Below are positions 27,139 through 35,913 of a stretch of 64,000 nucleotides of DNA, in pieces. A program made the position numbers and the translations under genes. The notes under the pieces are model-generated. The model had not been told where the DNA came from. It searched no databases and saw only the letters and a program-made list of their open reading frames with translations. Source of the DNA: Asticcacaulis aquaticus (GTDB lineage: Bacteria > Pseudomonadota > Alphaproteobacteria > Caulobacterales > Caulobacteraceae); contig NZ_JAQQKX010000002.1 of the NCBI RefSeq assembly GCF_028550415.1, positions 124,001 to 188,000 on the forward strand, written 5' to 3'. Positions within the stretch are counted from its first letter, which is position 1. Every line of letters begins with the position of its first letter.

Positions 27139-27177
27139 CAAAAAAAGCCCGCCGGTCCGTACCGGCGGGCTTTTTTT
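27139..27177 (+). terminator. Rho-independent terminator
   Basis: Stem AAAGCCCGCCGGT with its complement ACCGGCGGGCTTT around CCGT, then a T run. Lies between convergent genes and can act both ways. Confidence 0.93.
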
Positions 27178-27181
27178 GTTT

Positions 27182-27850
27182 TTACGCTTCGATCCAGACC
27201 TCGTCGTCAGTGACTCGCATGTTCGGTGCAAACCCTCTGAAAGCCGTCCTGACCAGCTTTTCGGCCTCTTCGGCGTTCATCATGTTGAACCGGCCGGACA
27301 GGAAGCGGAACATCATCGTCCCGTAGAGGATGTCGAGACCCATCTGACGGTCGATATTAGCGCAAATATCGCCACGGTCGACACCGCGCTGCCACATGAC
27401 CGCCACCTCTTCCTTTCTTTGGGTAAGGAAGCGCTCCAGCAGCACCTCGTGGAAGTTGGCATCACCCTGCCCTTCGGCCAGAAGCTGCGCCAGGGTCCGG
27501 CCCGCCGGCGACGAATAGAAGGCCATGGCCTCGCGCACCTGAATCAGGAAGTCGCGCTCGGCCGAACCGGTATCGGGCGTTGCGACTTCCATCTTCACCC
27601 GCGCCATGAAGGCGTCAAACGCGATATAGGTCTTGTTCGGCCACCATTTATACAGGGTCGCCTTCGACACGCCCGCCTTCTTGGCGATGGCCTCGGCGGT
27701 CATTTCGCGCAAGGTCCCCTGCTCCAGCAATTCCATCGTCGCCTTGAGGATGGTATCGCGCGCACTTTCGGACCGCGGGCGCCCACGCGGACGCTTGACG
27801 GGCAGGACGGGTTCGGAAACGGCGGAGACGTCGCCGGTATAGGTGGTCAT
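27182..27850 (-). CDS. TetR/AcrR-family transcriptional regulator
   Basis: 222 residues. The N-terminal helix-turn-helix (about 30-78: RDTILKATMELLEQGTLREMTAEAIAKKAGVSKATLYKWWPNK) is a canonical TetR domain, preceded by an AT-hook-like RPRGRPRS. The ligand domain is not assignable. It is the second gene after the SDR gene (2-base gap) and probably controls that operon through the repeated 12-mer ATACGGAACGTT upstream. Confidence 0.9.
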   Translation of the reverse strand: MTTYTGDVSAVSEPVLPVKRPRGRPRSESARDTILKATMELLEQGTLREMTAEAIAKKAGVSKATLYKWWPNKTYIAFDAFMARVKMEVATPDTGSAERDFLIQVREAMAFYSSPAGRTLAQLLAEGQGDANFHEVLLERFLTQRKEEVAVMWQRGVDRGDICANIDRQMGLDILYGTMMFRFLSGRFNMMNAEEAEKLVRTAFRGFAPNMRVTDDEVWIEA

Positions 27851-27852
27851 GA

Positions 27853-28719
27853 TTACGCGGCCTTATCGGTCGAAAAGCTTACAGTACGCCAGGCCGCCAG
27901 TTCGGCCTGAAGGGTTTCCAGTTTCTTCACCGCCCGCTCATAGGCACCTTGGCCCAGCACGAGGTGCAGCGGCGGGTTGGCGGAGGTGACGGCGTTGAAC
28001 ATGGCCTCGGCGCCCAGCGCGGGATCGCCCGCCTGAACGCCATGGTTGGTGTCGCGGTAGCGGCGCGCCTGACCGGCGCTGACCTCATAGTCTTCGATGA
28101 TACGCTGAGTCGCGCCCAGCGAACCGCCGAGAAAATCGGTGCGGAACGGGCCCGGCTCGATCACCGTGACGCCGATACCGAGCGGACGCAGTTCCTGCGC
28201 CAGAGCTTCGGACAGGCCTTCGACCGCAAACTTGCTGGCATTATAGAGGCCCCAGCCCGCGCTGCCGACAAGGCCGGCGATGGACGACAGATTGACGATA
28301 TGGCCCTGACGGCGGGCGCGCATGTGCGGCAGGATGGCGCGCGTCACGCCCAGAAGGCCGAACAGATTGATGTCGAACAGAGCGCGCGTTTCCACGTCCG
28401 ACGCTTCTTCGACAGCGCCGAGCAGGCCGAAACCGGCATTGTTGACGAGAATATCGATATGACCGAAGCAGTGCAGTGCCGTATCGACGGCGGCCTGAAT
28501 GGCGGTCGCGTCATTGACATCCATTTCAAGCGCCACAAGCGCGTGGGCATGGTTGGGAAACGCTGCGCGCACGGCACCGGGGGTGCGCGAGGTGGCAACC
28601 ACAAAATCACCGCGCTCCAGCGCGATGCGGGTCAGCTCGTGGCCGAAGCCCTGAGACGTGCCGGTGATGAACCAGACGCGATGCGCCTGATCCTCCGGTT
28701 CGAGAAGATCGTGTGACAA
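27853..28719 (-). CDS. Short-chain dehydrogenase/reductase
   Basis: 288 residues of a classical SDR: cofactor motif GTSQGFG (19-25), NNAG at about 91-94, catalytic Ser in NLSS and YNASK. The acidic residue pattern after the second strand (ATSRT) suggests NADPH rather than NADH. Substrate not predictable. Promoter-proximal gene of an SDR-TetR operon, with probable TetR operators in the 296-base upstream gap. Confidence 0.88.
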   Translation of the reverse strand: MSHDLLEPEDQAHRVWFITGTSQGFGHELTRIALERGDFVVATSRTPGAVRAAFPNHAHALVALEMDVNDATAIQAAVDTALHCFGHIDILVNNAGFGLLGAVEEASDVETRALFDINLFGLLGVTRAILPHMRARRQGHIVNLSSIAGLVGSAGWGLYNASKFAVEGLSEALAQELRPLGIGVTVIEPGPFRTDFLGGSLGATQRIIEDYEVSAGQARRYRDTNHGVQAGDPALGAEAMFNAVTSANPPLHLVLGQGAYERAVKKLETLQAELAAWRTVSFSTDKAA

Positions 28720-28809
28720 GGTGCAAATGTCCTGAACAGGCCTTTATGCGGGGGAGGAAAAGGCCATGAAAAACCGGCTCTTACGCCACGCGCCGGATGA
28801 GGACGATAT

Positions 28810-28829
28810 AATACGGAACGTTTAGTATT
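28810..28829 (-). promoter_or_regulatory. Candidate TetR operator 1
   Basis: Palindromic 20-mer with AATAC and GTATT arms around AACGTT, about 90 bases before the SDR start. It contains the 12-mer ATACGGAACGTT that recurs inverted at 28923-28934. Confidence 0.55.
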
Positions 28830-28922
28830 TCAATTGTGCCCAGCCGTAAAAGATGATTTATTTTGCAACCAATTGTTTTTATTGGCGATAAAAATGCACG
28901 CTAGAGTTATATTTTACCGAGC

Positions 28923-28934
28923 AACGTTCCGTAT
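28923..28934 (-). promoter_or_regulatory. Candidate TetR operator 2
   Basis: AACGTTCCGTAT, the exact reverse complement of the core of operator 1, about 100 bases further upstream. The AT-rich stretch between the two sites (28830-28920) likely holds the SDR-tetR promoter. Nothing else is seen in this gap. Confidence 0.5.
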
Positions 28935-29015
28935 GCGGTATAATAAAACCGTCACCTTTGATATCGCTAACGCGTCCGGAGTTTAAATTCGCGATTCAGG
29001 CGAATCGGACGGCGC

Positions 29016-30863
29016 TTAACTGTTAAATTGAAGCTCCGCCAGACGCGCATAAAGCCCGCCCTTCATCACCAGTTCGTCGTGCGATCCCTGTTCAACCACG
29101 CGGCCTTCGTCGATCACGACGATGCGGTCGGCTTTGAGGACCGTGGCCAGACGGTGAGCGATAACCAAAGTCGTGCGTTCGCTCATGGCTTCGTTCAGCG
29201 CATCCTGCACCAGACGCTCATTCTCGGCATCGAGCGCCGAGGTCGCCTCGTCGAGCAGCAGGACCGGCGCGCGGCGGACCAGGGCCCGCGCAATCGACAG
29301 ACGCTGCTTCTGCCCGCCGGACAGCGATTTGGCGCGCTCGCCCAGAGCCGTACCGAATTTTTCCGGCAAGGCCTCGATGAAGCCCAGCGCCTGCGCCTTT
29401 TGCGCGGCCTCACGGATGTCCTCGTCGCTGGCGTCAGCGCGACCGAAGCGAATATTATCTGCCGCCGAGGCCGAAAACAGCGCCGCGTCCTGCGCCACCA
29501 GCGACAGACGCTCGCGCACGGCCTTCGGATCGGCCTTCGTGATATCGACGCCATCGAGCGAAATGGTGCCGCCGCTCATCTCGTAATAACGCAGCAGAAG
29601 CTTGAACACGGTCGACTTCCCGGCCCCTGACGGCCCGACCAACGCCACAGTCTCCCCCGCCTTTACATCGAGGCTGAACCCTTTCAGCACACGCTGATCC
29701 GGGCGCGCCGGATAGGCAAAATCGACATCCCTGAACACGATCTCGCCGCGCGCCGGTTCCGGCAGGGCCTGCGGATGCGCGGGCGCGACGATGGTAGACT
29801 TCGAGCCCAGAAGCTCATCGATACGCGCCATAGCGCCAGCGGCCTTTTGCACGTCGCCCCAGGTTTCCGACAGCGAACCGACTGAGCCCGCGACGAGTAC
29901 CGACAACATGACGAACTGAATCAGCGTCCCTTCGGACATGTCCCCGGCGATGACCGCGCGCGACCCCAGCCACAACACGAAGGCCACACCGCCAAAGACC
30001 AGCGAGATAACCAGCGCCGTCATGAAGGCGCGTGCCCCCATGCGCTTGAGCGACAGTTTGAACGCGGTTTCCACGCCCTCAGCGAACCTACCGCGCGCAT
30101 AGTCTTCGCGCACGAAGGCCTGCACAGTTTCGAGCGCATCCAGCGTCTCACCCGCGGTGCCGACGGCATTGGCGAAGCTGTCCTGCGTCTGCCGCGTCAG
30201 CTTGCCCACACGCTTGCCGAAGGTGAACAGTGGCACGAGCACGACCGGGAAGATGCACAGTACGAACAGGGTCAGTTTGGGGCTGACGAACATCAGCAGG
30301 ATCAGGCCGCCGATGAACGAAATGCCGTTTCTCAGCGCTACCGAAATCGAGGTCGAAACCAGCGTATCGACGATCTGCAGATCGGTCGTCAGGCGCGACA
30401 CGACTTCGCCCGTACGGATTTTCAGGAAAAAGCCGGGATCAAGGCTGAGGATATGGCTGAACACATCCTTGCGCAGATTGGCGACGACGCGCTCACCCAG
30501 CTTGGTGATATAGAAGTAGCGCAGGGCCGTCGCGAGCGCGAGCACCAGCGCCACCACGGCAACGATCAGGAACCAGAAGTTCAGTTGCGTGGCATTGCGC
30601 GACCCGAATCCGTTGTCGATCAGGAACCGCGACGCGCCCGTCAGGGCAAAGGTCGCCCCCGATGACAGCAGCAGGAACAGCACCGCCCCCAGCGCATCGA
30701 TCCTCGAGGCCGCAATATAGGGCCACAGGTGAATCAGTGGTTTAAGGTCGCGGGTTTTCTCACGCCCGCCGGCGGCGGTATTGAGCTGTCCCACCAGCTC
30801 CGCGCCCGATCCGGGGCGGTCTTTATGGGCGTCTGCGGCGGTCGGCTGTGTCTGATCGGTCAT
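29016..30863 (-). CDS. ABC exporter, half-transporter (MsbA/ABCB type)
   Basis: 615 residues. An N-terminal region of six membrane helices (about 55-330) is fused to one ATPase domain with Walker A GPSGAGKST (near 410), signature LSGGQKQR, Walker B VLLLDEAT and H-loop AHR. It works as a homodimer and most resembles the multidrug/lipid exporter branch; the cargo is unknown. The start MTDQTQPTAAD (ATG 30863) is preferred, since upstream residues come from noncoding DNA. A 70-residue cytoplasmic head precedes the first helix. Confidence 0.9.
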   Translation of the reverse strand: MTDQTQPTAADAHKDRPGSGAELVGQLNTAAGGREKTRDLKPLIHLWPYIAASRIDALGAVLFLLLSSGATFALTGASRFLIDNGFGSRNATQLNFWFLIVAVVALVLALATALRYFYITKLGERVVANLRKDVFSHILSLDPGFFLKIRTGEVVSRLTTDLQIVDTLVSTSISVALRNGISFIGGLILLMFVSPKLTLFVLCIFPVVLVPLFTFGKRVGKLTRQTQDSFANAVGTAGETLDALETVQAFVREDYARGRFAEGVETAFKLSLKRMGARAFMTALVISLVFGGVAFVLWLGSRAVIAGDMSEGTLIQFVMLSVLVAGSVGSLSETWGDVQKAAGAMARIDELLGSKSTIVAPAHPQALPEPARGEIVFRDVDFAYPARPDQRVLKGFSLDVKAGETVALVGPSGAGKSTVFKLLLRYYEMSGGTISLDGVDITKADPKAVRERLSLVAQDAALFSASAADNIRFGRADASDEDIREAAQKAQALGFIEALPEKFGTALGERAKSLSGGQKQRLSIARALVRRAPVLLLDEATSALDAENERLVQDALNEAMSERTTLVIAHRLATVLKADRIVVIDEGRVVEQGSHDELVMKGGLYARLAELQFNS

Positions 30864-30953
30864 AATGGGTTTCCTTAAAGGGTTATCCCTTGCGCCGCAA
30901 CGCCGCTTCCTGTAAGGAGCGCCCTTCGCTATTCCCGGCATCACCTTTCTTTG

Positions 30954-30983
30954 CGTCCGCATCCCTGCTGGCCGGACGTTTTT
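30954..30983 (+). promoter_or_regulatory. Hairpin with U-run in the rpmE leader
   Basis: CGTCCG and CGGACG arms (30954-30959, 30973-30978) followed directly by TTTTT, ending just before the rpmE ribosome site AAGGA. It looks like a small attenuator or an autoregulatory leader; function is inferred. Confidence 0.4.
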
Positions 30984-30996
30984 AAGGATCAAAGAC

Positions 30997-31221
30997 ATGA
31001 AAAAAGACGGTCACCCCGACTATCACTGGATCACGGTCACCCTGACGGACGGTTCGTCCTATCAGACGCGTTCGACCTACGGCAAAGAAGGCGCCGTCCT
31101 GAACCTCGACATCGACCCCCGCACGCACCCGGCGTGGACCGGTGGCAACGGCACCCTGCTCGACCGCGCCGGTCGCGTATCGCGCTTCAACAACAAGTTC
31201 GGTGGCTTCCTTAAGAAGTAG
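30997..31221 (+). CDS. rpmE: 50S ribosomal protein L31
   Basis: 74 residues with the L31 pattern [32 protein letters not shown] and a conserved end [31 protein letters not shown]. It lacks the zinc-binding cysteines, so it is the C-minus form. AAGGA ribosome site nine bases upstream. Single-gene unit with its own terminator. A divergent ABC exporter gene shares the 133-base upstream region. Confidence 0.95.
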   Translation: MKKDGHPDYHWITVTLTDGSSYQTRSTYGKEGAVLNLDIDPRTHPAWTGGNGTLLDRAGRVSRFNNKFGGFLKK

Positions 31222-31260
31222 TGGGCACCGCCCACAGGGACAACCGATCCTTGGAAATTA

Positions 31261-31289
31261 TCCGGCTCAGGCAACTGGGCCGGATTTTT
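31261..31289 (+). terminator. rpmE terminator
   Basis: A 10-bp stem TCCGGCTCAG/CTGGGCCGGA with a GCAA tetraloop, then TTTTTC. It lies between convergent rpmE and the DUF985 gene. Confidence 0.93.
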
Positions 31290-31699
31290 CATTCCGGCGC
31301 CCAACCGTCCGGCGCCATTTCAAATCCGGCAAATTCGAAGGCCGGTGCGACCGTGCATCCGACCAGAGTCCAGTCCCCCAGACTCTCCGCCGCCTGCCAG
31401 CCGCCCACCGGCACGACACCCTGAGGACGCTGACCGTTCAGAATATCAGGGCCAAGTATGATGTCCTCGCCACGCCCGCCATGGTGCAGGCTAAGCCGCA
31501 ACGGTGCCCCCGCGTAATAGTGCCAGACCTCGACCGCGTCGATACGATGCCAGTGCGACCGCTCCCCCGCTTTCAGCAGATAATAGATCGCCGAAGACGC
31601 CGCCCGTCCGTCGTCTGCATCGCGAAAGGTCTCGGCATAGTGCCCGCCTTCGGGATGCGGCCTGAGATTCAAACGGGTGATGATGGCATCGGCGGTCAT
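31289..31699 (-). CDS. Cupin-like DUF985 family protein
   Basis: 136 residues of a single cupin barrel. Motifs HPEGGHYAETFRD and SSAIYYLLKAGERSHWHRIDAVEVWHYYAGAPLRL supply the family's His/Glu cluster, and GDWTLVGCTVAPAFEFAGFEMA is the conserved end. DUF985 proteins are related to sugar-epimerase-type cupins, but most have no known reaction. Single gene. Confidence 0.88.
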   Translation of the reverse strand: MTADAIITRLNLRPHPEGGHYAETFRDADDGRAASSAIYYLLKAGERSHWHRIDAVEVWHYYAGAPLRLSLHHGGRGEDIILGPDILNGQRPQGVVPVGGWQAAESLGDWTLVGCTVAPAFEFAGFEMAPDGWAPE

Positions 31700-31869
31700 G
31701 AACGCTCCTTTGGCAGACGGCCCAGCCTAAGGCGATACACCCGCTTTGTCACTCAGGCTCAATAAACCGCATGACAGCCGCCCCCATATCCTGTATGCGC
31801 CGCGACATATACCTGTCACCCTTTGCTGATACGCCGGACGGCGTAATCCTGAGGTAATTTACACCCGAA

Positions 31870-32808
31870 ATGATCAAGCAGACCCAATCCGACGCGCAAC
31901 TCGAAGAAAAAGGCTGGGCCACCGCCCGTACACTGGCCGAGGCCCTGCCCTACATCCAGATCTACGACCGCGAAATCGTCACCATTAAATACGGTGGTCA
32001 CGCCATGGGCGACGAAGCGGTAGCCAAGCTGTTCGCCTCGGATATCGTGCTGCTTAAGCTTCTGGGCATCCATCCGGTCGTCGTCCACGGCGGTGGGCCA
32101 CAGATTTCGGCCATGCTCAATCGCGCGGGCGTCAAATCGACCTTCATTGACGGCCTGCGCGTCACCGACGAAGCGACGATGGAAATCGCCGAGATGGTCC
32201 TGTCGGGTGCGGTGAACAAGGAAATCGCCAACTGGATCACGCAGGCCGGGCGCGAAGCCGATGTGCGCGGCGTCGGCCTGTCGGGCAAGGACGCCGGCCT
32301 GCTGCTGGTCGATAAGGCCACGCGCACCAAAAAAGACCCGGACTCGATGATCGAACAGGTCGTCGATCTGGGCTATGTCGGCGAACCCAAGGTCGTCGAC
32401 GATAAGCTGATCCGCACCCTGATCGGCGATGCCGAACACGACTACGTGCCGGTCATCGCCCCCATCGGCGTCAGCGAGGACGGCCACACCTACAACATCA
32501 ACGCGGATACCGTCGCCGGGGCGGTCGCGGGTAAACTCAACGCCAAGCGCATGCTGCTGCTGACCGATATCGCGGGTGTGCTGGACGGTGACAAGGATCT
32601 GATCCGTCAGATGACGGTTTCCGAAGCGCGTCAGCTGATCGAGGACGGTGTCGCCGTCGGCGGCATGATCCCCAAGCTGGAAACGGCGATCGAGGCGATC
32701 AATGCCGGGGTCGAGGCCGTGGTTATCCTCGACGGCCGCCGCCCGCACGCCATGCTGGTCGAGCTGTTCACCGAACACGGTGCCGGTACGCTGATCACGC
32801 GGGACTGA
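31870..32808 (+). CDS. argB: Acetylglutamate kinase
   Basis: 312 residues. ArgB phosphorylates N-acetylglutamate in arginine synthesis. Features: the IKYGGHAM phosphate loop near residue 40, [14 protein letters not shown] substrate site, and [29 protein letters not shown] for ATP binding. The N-terminal helix before residue 30 ([17 protein letters not shown]) is the extension found in arginine-inhibited hexameric kinases, suggesting feedback control. Single gene; a palindromic element follows. Confidence 0.96.
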   Translation: MIKQTQSDAQLEEKGWATARTLAEALPYIQIYDREIVTIKYGGHAMGDEAVAKLFASDIVLLKLLGIHPVVVHGGGPQISAMLNRAGVKSTFIDGLRVTDEATMEIAEMVLSGAVNKEIANWITQAGREADVRGVGLSGKDAGLLLVDKATRTKKDPDSMIEQVVDLGYVGEPKVVDDKLIRTLIGDAEHDYVPVIAPIGVSEDGHTYNINADTVAGAVAGKLNAKRMLLLTDIAGVLDGDKDLIRQMTVSEARQLIEDGVAVGGMIPKLETAIEAINAGVEAVVILDGRRPHAMLVELFTEHGAGTLITRD

Positions 32809-32827
32809 GTTGATTTAAGAATTTTTA

Positions 32828-32973
32828 ACCACGAAAAACACGAAAAGCACGAAAATGGTGCTGCAATTCCTGCGCGAAGCGCTGAGATGACTATATGCGC
32901 CACACAATCGTTAAAGCCCTTCGGGCTATATACTATCAACCTGCCTTTTCGTGTTTTTAGTGTTTTTCGTGGT
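32828..32973. repeat. MITE-like inverted-repeat element downstream of argB
   Basis: 28-bp terminal inverted repeats with 26 matches (left 32828-32855, starting ACCACGAAAAACAC; right 32946-32973) bound a 146-bp stretch with no gene. An inner AGCCC/GGGCT hairpin lies near 32915. The arms are themselves made of repeated CACGAAAA units. The left arm starts 19 bases after the argB stop. Confidence 0.65.
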
Positions 32974-33023
32974 CAAATCTTTCTGTGCTAACGCAACGCT
33001 TCGTCAAACTGCTTGAAATTTGA

Positions 33024-33704
33024 ATGCCAAACACCGAAGCTTACGGGATGACCGTAACTTCTCCCGCTGCCCTGCCGCACGTCTCGACCTGGCTGTTCGA
33101 CCTCGACAACACGCTCTATCCGCCCGAGGCCGAGGTGATGGCGCTGGTCGAAGGCAAGATGACCGCCTTCGTCATGCGTCAGACCGGACTGGCCAGACAG
33201 GAAGCCTTTGAGCTTCAGAAGAAGTACCTCTACGAGCACGGCACGACGCTGGCGGGGCTGATGGCCTATCACAGCATCGATCCCTATGCCTTCATGAACG
33301 AGGTCCACGACGTCTCGCTCGACAATCTCCTGCCCGATCACGACCTGAACGCCGCCATCACGGCCCTCGAAGGCCGCAAGCTGGTCTTCACCAATGGCGA
33401 CGAGAACCACGCCTATCGCATCCTCGACAAGCTGGAGATGACGCACCTGTTCGAGGACGTGTTCCACCTGGGCCACGCCGATCTGATCCCCAAGCCGAAC
33501 CTCGCCACCTTCCATCGCATGATGCAGAAACACGCGGTCACCGGTCCGGAAACGGCCTTCTTCGAAGACAGCCCGAAGAACCTCAGGCCCGCCCACGACC
33601 TGGGCATGACCACGATCCTCGTCGGGCCACACGCCGAAGCCAATACCGACGCTTTCATCCACGTCCGCGCCCCGTCGCTGAAAGCCTTTCTGTCCCAAAA
33701 TTGA
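33024..33704 (+). CDS. HAD-family pyrimidine 5'-nucleotidase-like hydrolase
   Basis: 226 residues. HAD motifs: FDLDNTLYP (motif I), FTNGD (II), Lys in IPKPN (III) and FFEDSPKNL (IV). The DNTLYP sequence and cap fit the SDT1/pyrimidine 5'-nucleotidase subgroup, which dephosphorylates nucleoside monophosphates. ATG at 33024 gives the longest form; ATG at 33048 (MTVTSPAA) is equally plausible and neither has a clear ribosome site. It sits between the argB repeat and the DUF2145 operon, with an operator palindrome across its stop codon. Confidence 0.82.
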   Translation: MPNTEAYGMTVTSPAALPHVSTWLFDLDNTLYPPEAEVMALVEGKMTAFVMRQTGLARQEAFELQKKYLYEHGTTLAGLMAYHSIDPYAFMNEVHDVSLDNLLPDHDLNAAITALEGRKLVFTNGDENHAYRILDKLEMTHLFEDVFHLGHADLIPKPNLATFHRMMQKHAVTGPETAFFEDSPKNLRPAHDLGMTTILVGPHAEANTDAFIHVRAPSLKAFLSQN

Positions 33705-33714
33705 ACGTCGTTCA
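33702..33714 (+). promoter_or_regulatory. Palindromic operator candidate, site 1 of DUF2145 operon
   Basis: TGAACGTCGTTCA, a perfect palindrome of the TGAAC-N3-GTTCA type extending to TTGAAC/GTTCAA. It overlaps the upstream gene's stop codon and lies 72 bases before the start at 33787. Confidence 0.6.
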
Positions 33715-33740
33715 AATTTAACTTGACGCGCGCTCGAAAA

Positions 33741-33753
33741 TGAACAATGTTCA
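33741..33753 (+). promoter_or_regulatory. Palindromic operator candidate, site 2 of DUF2145 operon
   Basis: TGAACAATGTTCA, identical to the site at 22083. Centre-to-centre distance from site 1 is 39 bases, nearly four helical turns, so two dimers could sit on the same face. Confidence 0.62.
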
Positions 33754-33786
33754 CAATTGCCATTTGTGGCATTGGGAGTCCCGTTC

Positions 33787-34152
33787 ATGTCCAGAACCCT
33801 AAGCCTCGCCTGTCTCATAACCGCTCTGGCCCTGCCTGCCGCCGCGCAGGACAGTCTGGAGAACGCCTCCCGGGCGTCCGGCCGGACCGCAAACGCCAGC
33901 GCCGAATTGTCGGGGGCCGGCGTGCTGGTCGCTGCAGGCAGCGTCGCCTTGCCGATCATTCTGGTCGGTGCCTCGGCCCAGAGCGGTGGCGAAGCCGTGC
34001 GCGATTCCGGCGAAACCCTGTGGGACGAAGCCAATGCCCCTTTGCCGGTCACGAAGGAAACCGTCGTCGCACAGGCCGCACCCGACGTGCCTTATGACGC
34101 ACAAAAGCCCGCCAAACCGGCACAAAAGACACCCCAGAAGACAGCCCAGTGA
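33787..34152 (+). CDS. Small exported protein upstream of DUF2145 gene
   Basis: 121 residues: signal peptide (MSRTLSLACLITALALPAAAQ), a middle hydrophobic segment (GAGVLVAAGSVALPIILVGA, about 44-63) that may span or insert into the membrane, and a Lys/Pro/Gln-rich tail. Family not recognised. Its stop overlaps the GTG start of the DUF2145 gene (GTGA), so the two are translationally coupled. Two TGAAC-N3-GTTCA palindromes precede it. Confidence 0.72.
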   Translation: MSRTLSLACLITALALPAAAQDSLENASRASGRTANASAELSGAGVLVAAGSVALPIILVGASAQSGGEAVRDSGETLWDEANAPLPVTKETVVAQAAPDVPYDAQKPAKPAQKTPQKTAQ

Positions 34153-34952
34153 AATCGCTCCCGGCCTTTCTGGCCGCGGGTCTGCTGCTGGTAACGCCTG
34201 CCTTCGCCGGCGACGAGTCGGGCGACAGCGCCGCCAATCCCGCTGTCCACCTCAGCCCGTCCGACGCCGCGCGCTTCGCCAAACAGATCGAGACCGACCT
34301 TGCCGCCAAAGGTGCGCGCGTCGCCATCGTCTTCCGCACCAGCCGACCGCGCGGCAAGTTACCCCCCGGCATCGCCTATACGCATGGCGCCTTCTGGGTC
34401 TATCGCGATATAGAGACCTCCGACGGTCGCGTCCTGAAGGGGTACGCGGTCTATAATCTCTACCATGGCGACGGCAAAACCCTGCCGGTCACCCGGTCAT
34501 ACCTCAAGCAGGATTTTCCGCTCAACTTCGCCGCGGTTACGGCCGAAAACGATGTCGGCATCATTATCCCGACGCCCGAAATGCAGCGCCGCCTCTACGG
34601 GCTGATCGGCACCCCGGCCTATGATCGCCTGCACATCCGCGACTATGCCCTGGTCTCGAACCCGTGGGATCCACGCTATCAGAACTGCGTCGAATTCCTG
34701 CTCGACGTGGTGGCGGCATCCGCGTGGGAAACGACATCTTACCCACAGATCAAGGCCAATCTCCGGGCCTATTTTCAACCGACGCTCGTCAAGGCCGGGT
34801 TCCTGCAGCGCGCGCTGGGACCGGCCGCCGACCCGCGTCTGAGAACGGACGACCACAAGGGCCCGGTCCGAACGGCGACCTATGAGAGCCTGTCGGCCTT
34901 CATGCTGGAACGGGGGCTGGCGGCACAGGCCTATATCCTCAACAGGGCTTGA
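34149..34952 (+). CDS. DUF2145 family periplasmic protein (papain-like fold suspected)
   Basis: 267 residues with a signal peptide (KSLPAFLAAGLLLVTPAFAG) and GTG start overlapping the upstream stop. It matches DUF2145: IAYTHGAFWVYRDI, YAVYNLYHGDG and YQNCVEFLLDVVA. The conserved His (YTHGAFW) and Cys (QNCVEF) suggest an NlpC/P60-like or YiiX-like cysteine hydrolase; that is inference. The operon is preceded by two operator palindromes shared with other secreted-protein genes. Confidence 0.78.
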   Translation: MKSLPAFLAAGLLLVTPAFAGDESGDSAANPAVHLSPSDAARFAKQIETDLAAKGARVAIVFRTSRPRGKLPPGIAYTHGAFWVYRDIETSDGRVLKGYAVYNLYHGDGKTLPVTRSYLKQDFPLNFAAVTAENDVGIIIPTPEMQRRLYGLIGTPAYDRLHIRDYALVSNPWDPRYQNCVEFLLDVVAASAWETTSYPQIKANLRAYFQPTLVKAGFLQRALGPAADPRLRTDDHKGPVRTATYESLSAFMLERGLAAQAYILNRA

Positions 34953-35014
34953 TCCATCAGGCCTAACCCTTTAAGGCCTCTCTCATTCCTTTTCCGATTG
35001 ATGAGAGACCCGCC

Positions 35015-35875
35015 ATGTCCGACCTCGCCGCCTTCCACGACGATATCGAAGCCGCCTGGGAAATCCGCGACACCCTGTCGCCGTCCACCACCGGTTCGGT
35101 CCGCGACGCCGTCGAAAAGGCGCTCGGTCTGCTCGACAACGGCCGCTTCCGCGTGGCCGAAAAGGTCGATGGCGAATGGGTCGTGCATCAGTGGCTGAAA
35201 AAAGCCGTCCTGCTGTCGTTCCGCCTCAATGCCAACGAACTGATGCACACGGGCCGGGGCCTGTTCGAGCAAGCCCCGATCGGGCCGTTCTGGGACAAGG
35301 TGCCGAACAAGTTCGCCAAGTGGAGCGCCGAAGACTATCAGGACGCCGGCTTCCGCTCGGTGCCGGGCGCCATCGTCCGCCACGGCGCGCACGTCGCTAA
35401 AAACGTCGTCCTGATGCCGTCCTTCGTCAATATCGGCGCCTATGTCGGCGAAGGCACCATGGTCGATACGTGGGCGACCGTCGGTTCCTGCGCCCAGATC
35501 GGCAAACACGTTCACCTGAGCGGCGGCGTCGGCATTGGTGGCGTGCTTGAGCCGCTGCAAGCCAACCCAACCATCATCGAGGACAACTGCTTCATCGGCG
35601 CGCGTTCCGAAGTCGTCGAAGGCGTCATCATCCGCGAAGGCTCGGTGCTGGGCATGGGCGTCTATATCGGTCAATCGACCCGCATCGTCGACCGCGCCAC
35701 CGGCGAAGTCTTCTACGGCGAAGTCCCGCCCTATTCGGTCGTGGTCGCCGGTTCCATGCCGTCGTCGAACGACAAGAACCCGAACGCGCCGCACCTCTAC
35801 TGCGCCGTCATCGTCAAACGGGTCGACGCCCAGACGCGCAGCAAGACCGGCATCAACGAACTGCTGCGGGACTAA
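35015..35875 (+). CDS. dapD: Tetrahydrodipicolinate N-succinyltransferase
   Basis: 286 residues. DapD transfers succinyl from succinyl-CoA to tetrahydrodipicolinate in the lysine/meso-diaminopimelate pathway. A helical N-terminal domain is followed by a left-handed beta helix of hexapeptide repeats (from about 115: [33 protein letters not shown]...). The C-terminal [37 protein letters not shown] is typical. Single-gene unit with a terminator. Confidence 0.96.
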   Translation: MSDLAAFHDDIEAAWEIRDTLSPSTTGSVRDAVEKALGLLDNGRFRVAEKVDGEWVVHQWLKKAVLLSFRLNANELMHTGRGLFEQAPIGPFWDKVPNKFAKWSAEDYQDAGFRSVPGAIVRHGAHVAKNVVLMPSFVNIGAYVGEGTMVDTWATVGSCAQIGKHVHLSGGVGIGGVLEPLQANPTIIEDNCFIGARSEVVEGVIIREGSVLGMGVYIGQSTRIVDRATGEVFYGEVPPYSVVVAGSMPSSNDKNPNAPHLYCAVIVKRVDAQTRSKTGINELLRD

Positions 35876-35883
35876 TCTTCTTC

Positions 35884-35910
35884 ACCCTCCGAGGCTTCAC
35901 CTCGGAGGGT
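35884..35910. terminator. Hairpin terminator between dapD and convergent YiiX-like gene
   Basis: 11-bp perfect stem ACCCTCCGAGG/CCTCGGAGGGT with a CTTCA loop. The following T run is short (GTTTC), so termination may be modest. Confidence 0.75.
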
Positions 35911-35913
35911 GTT

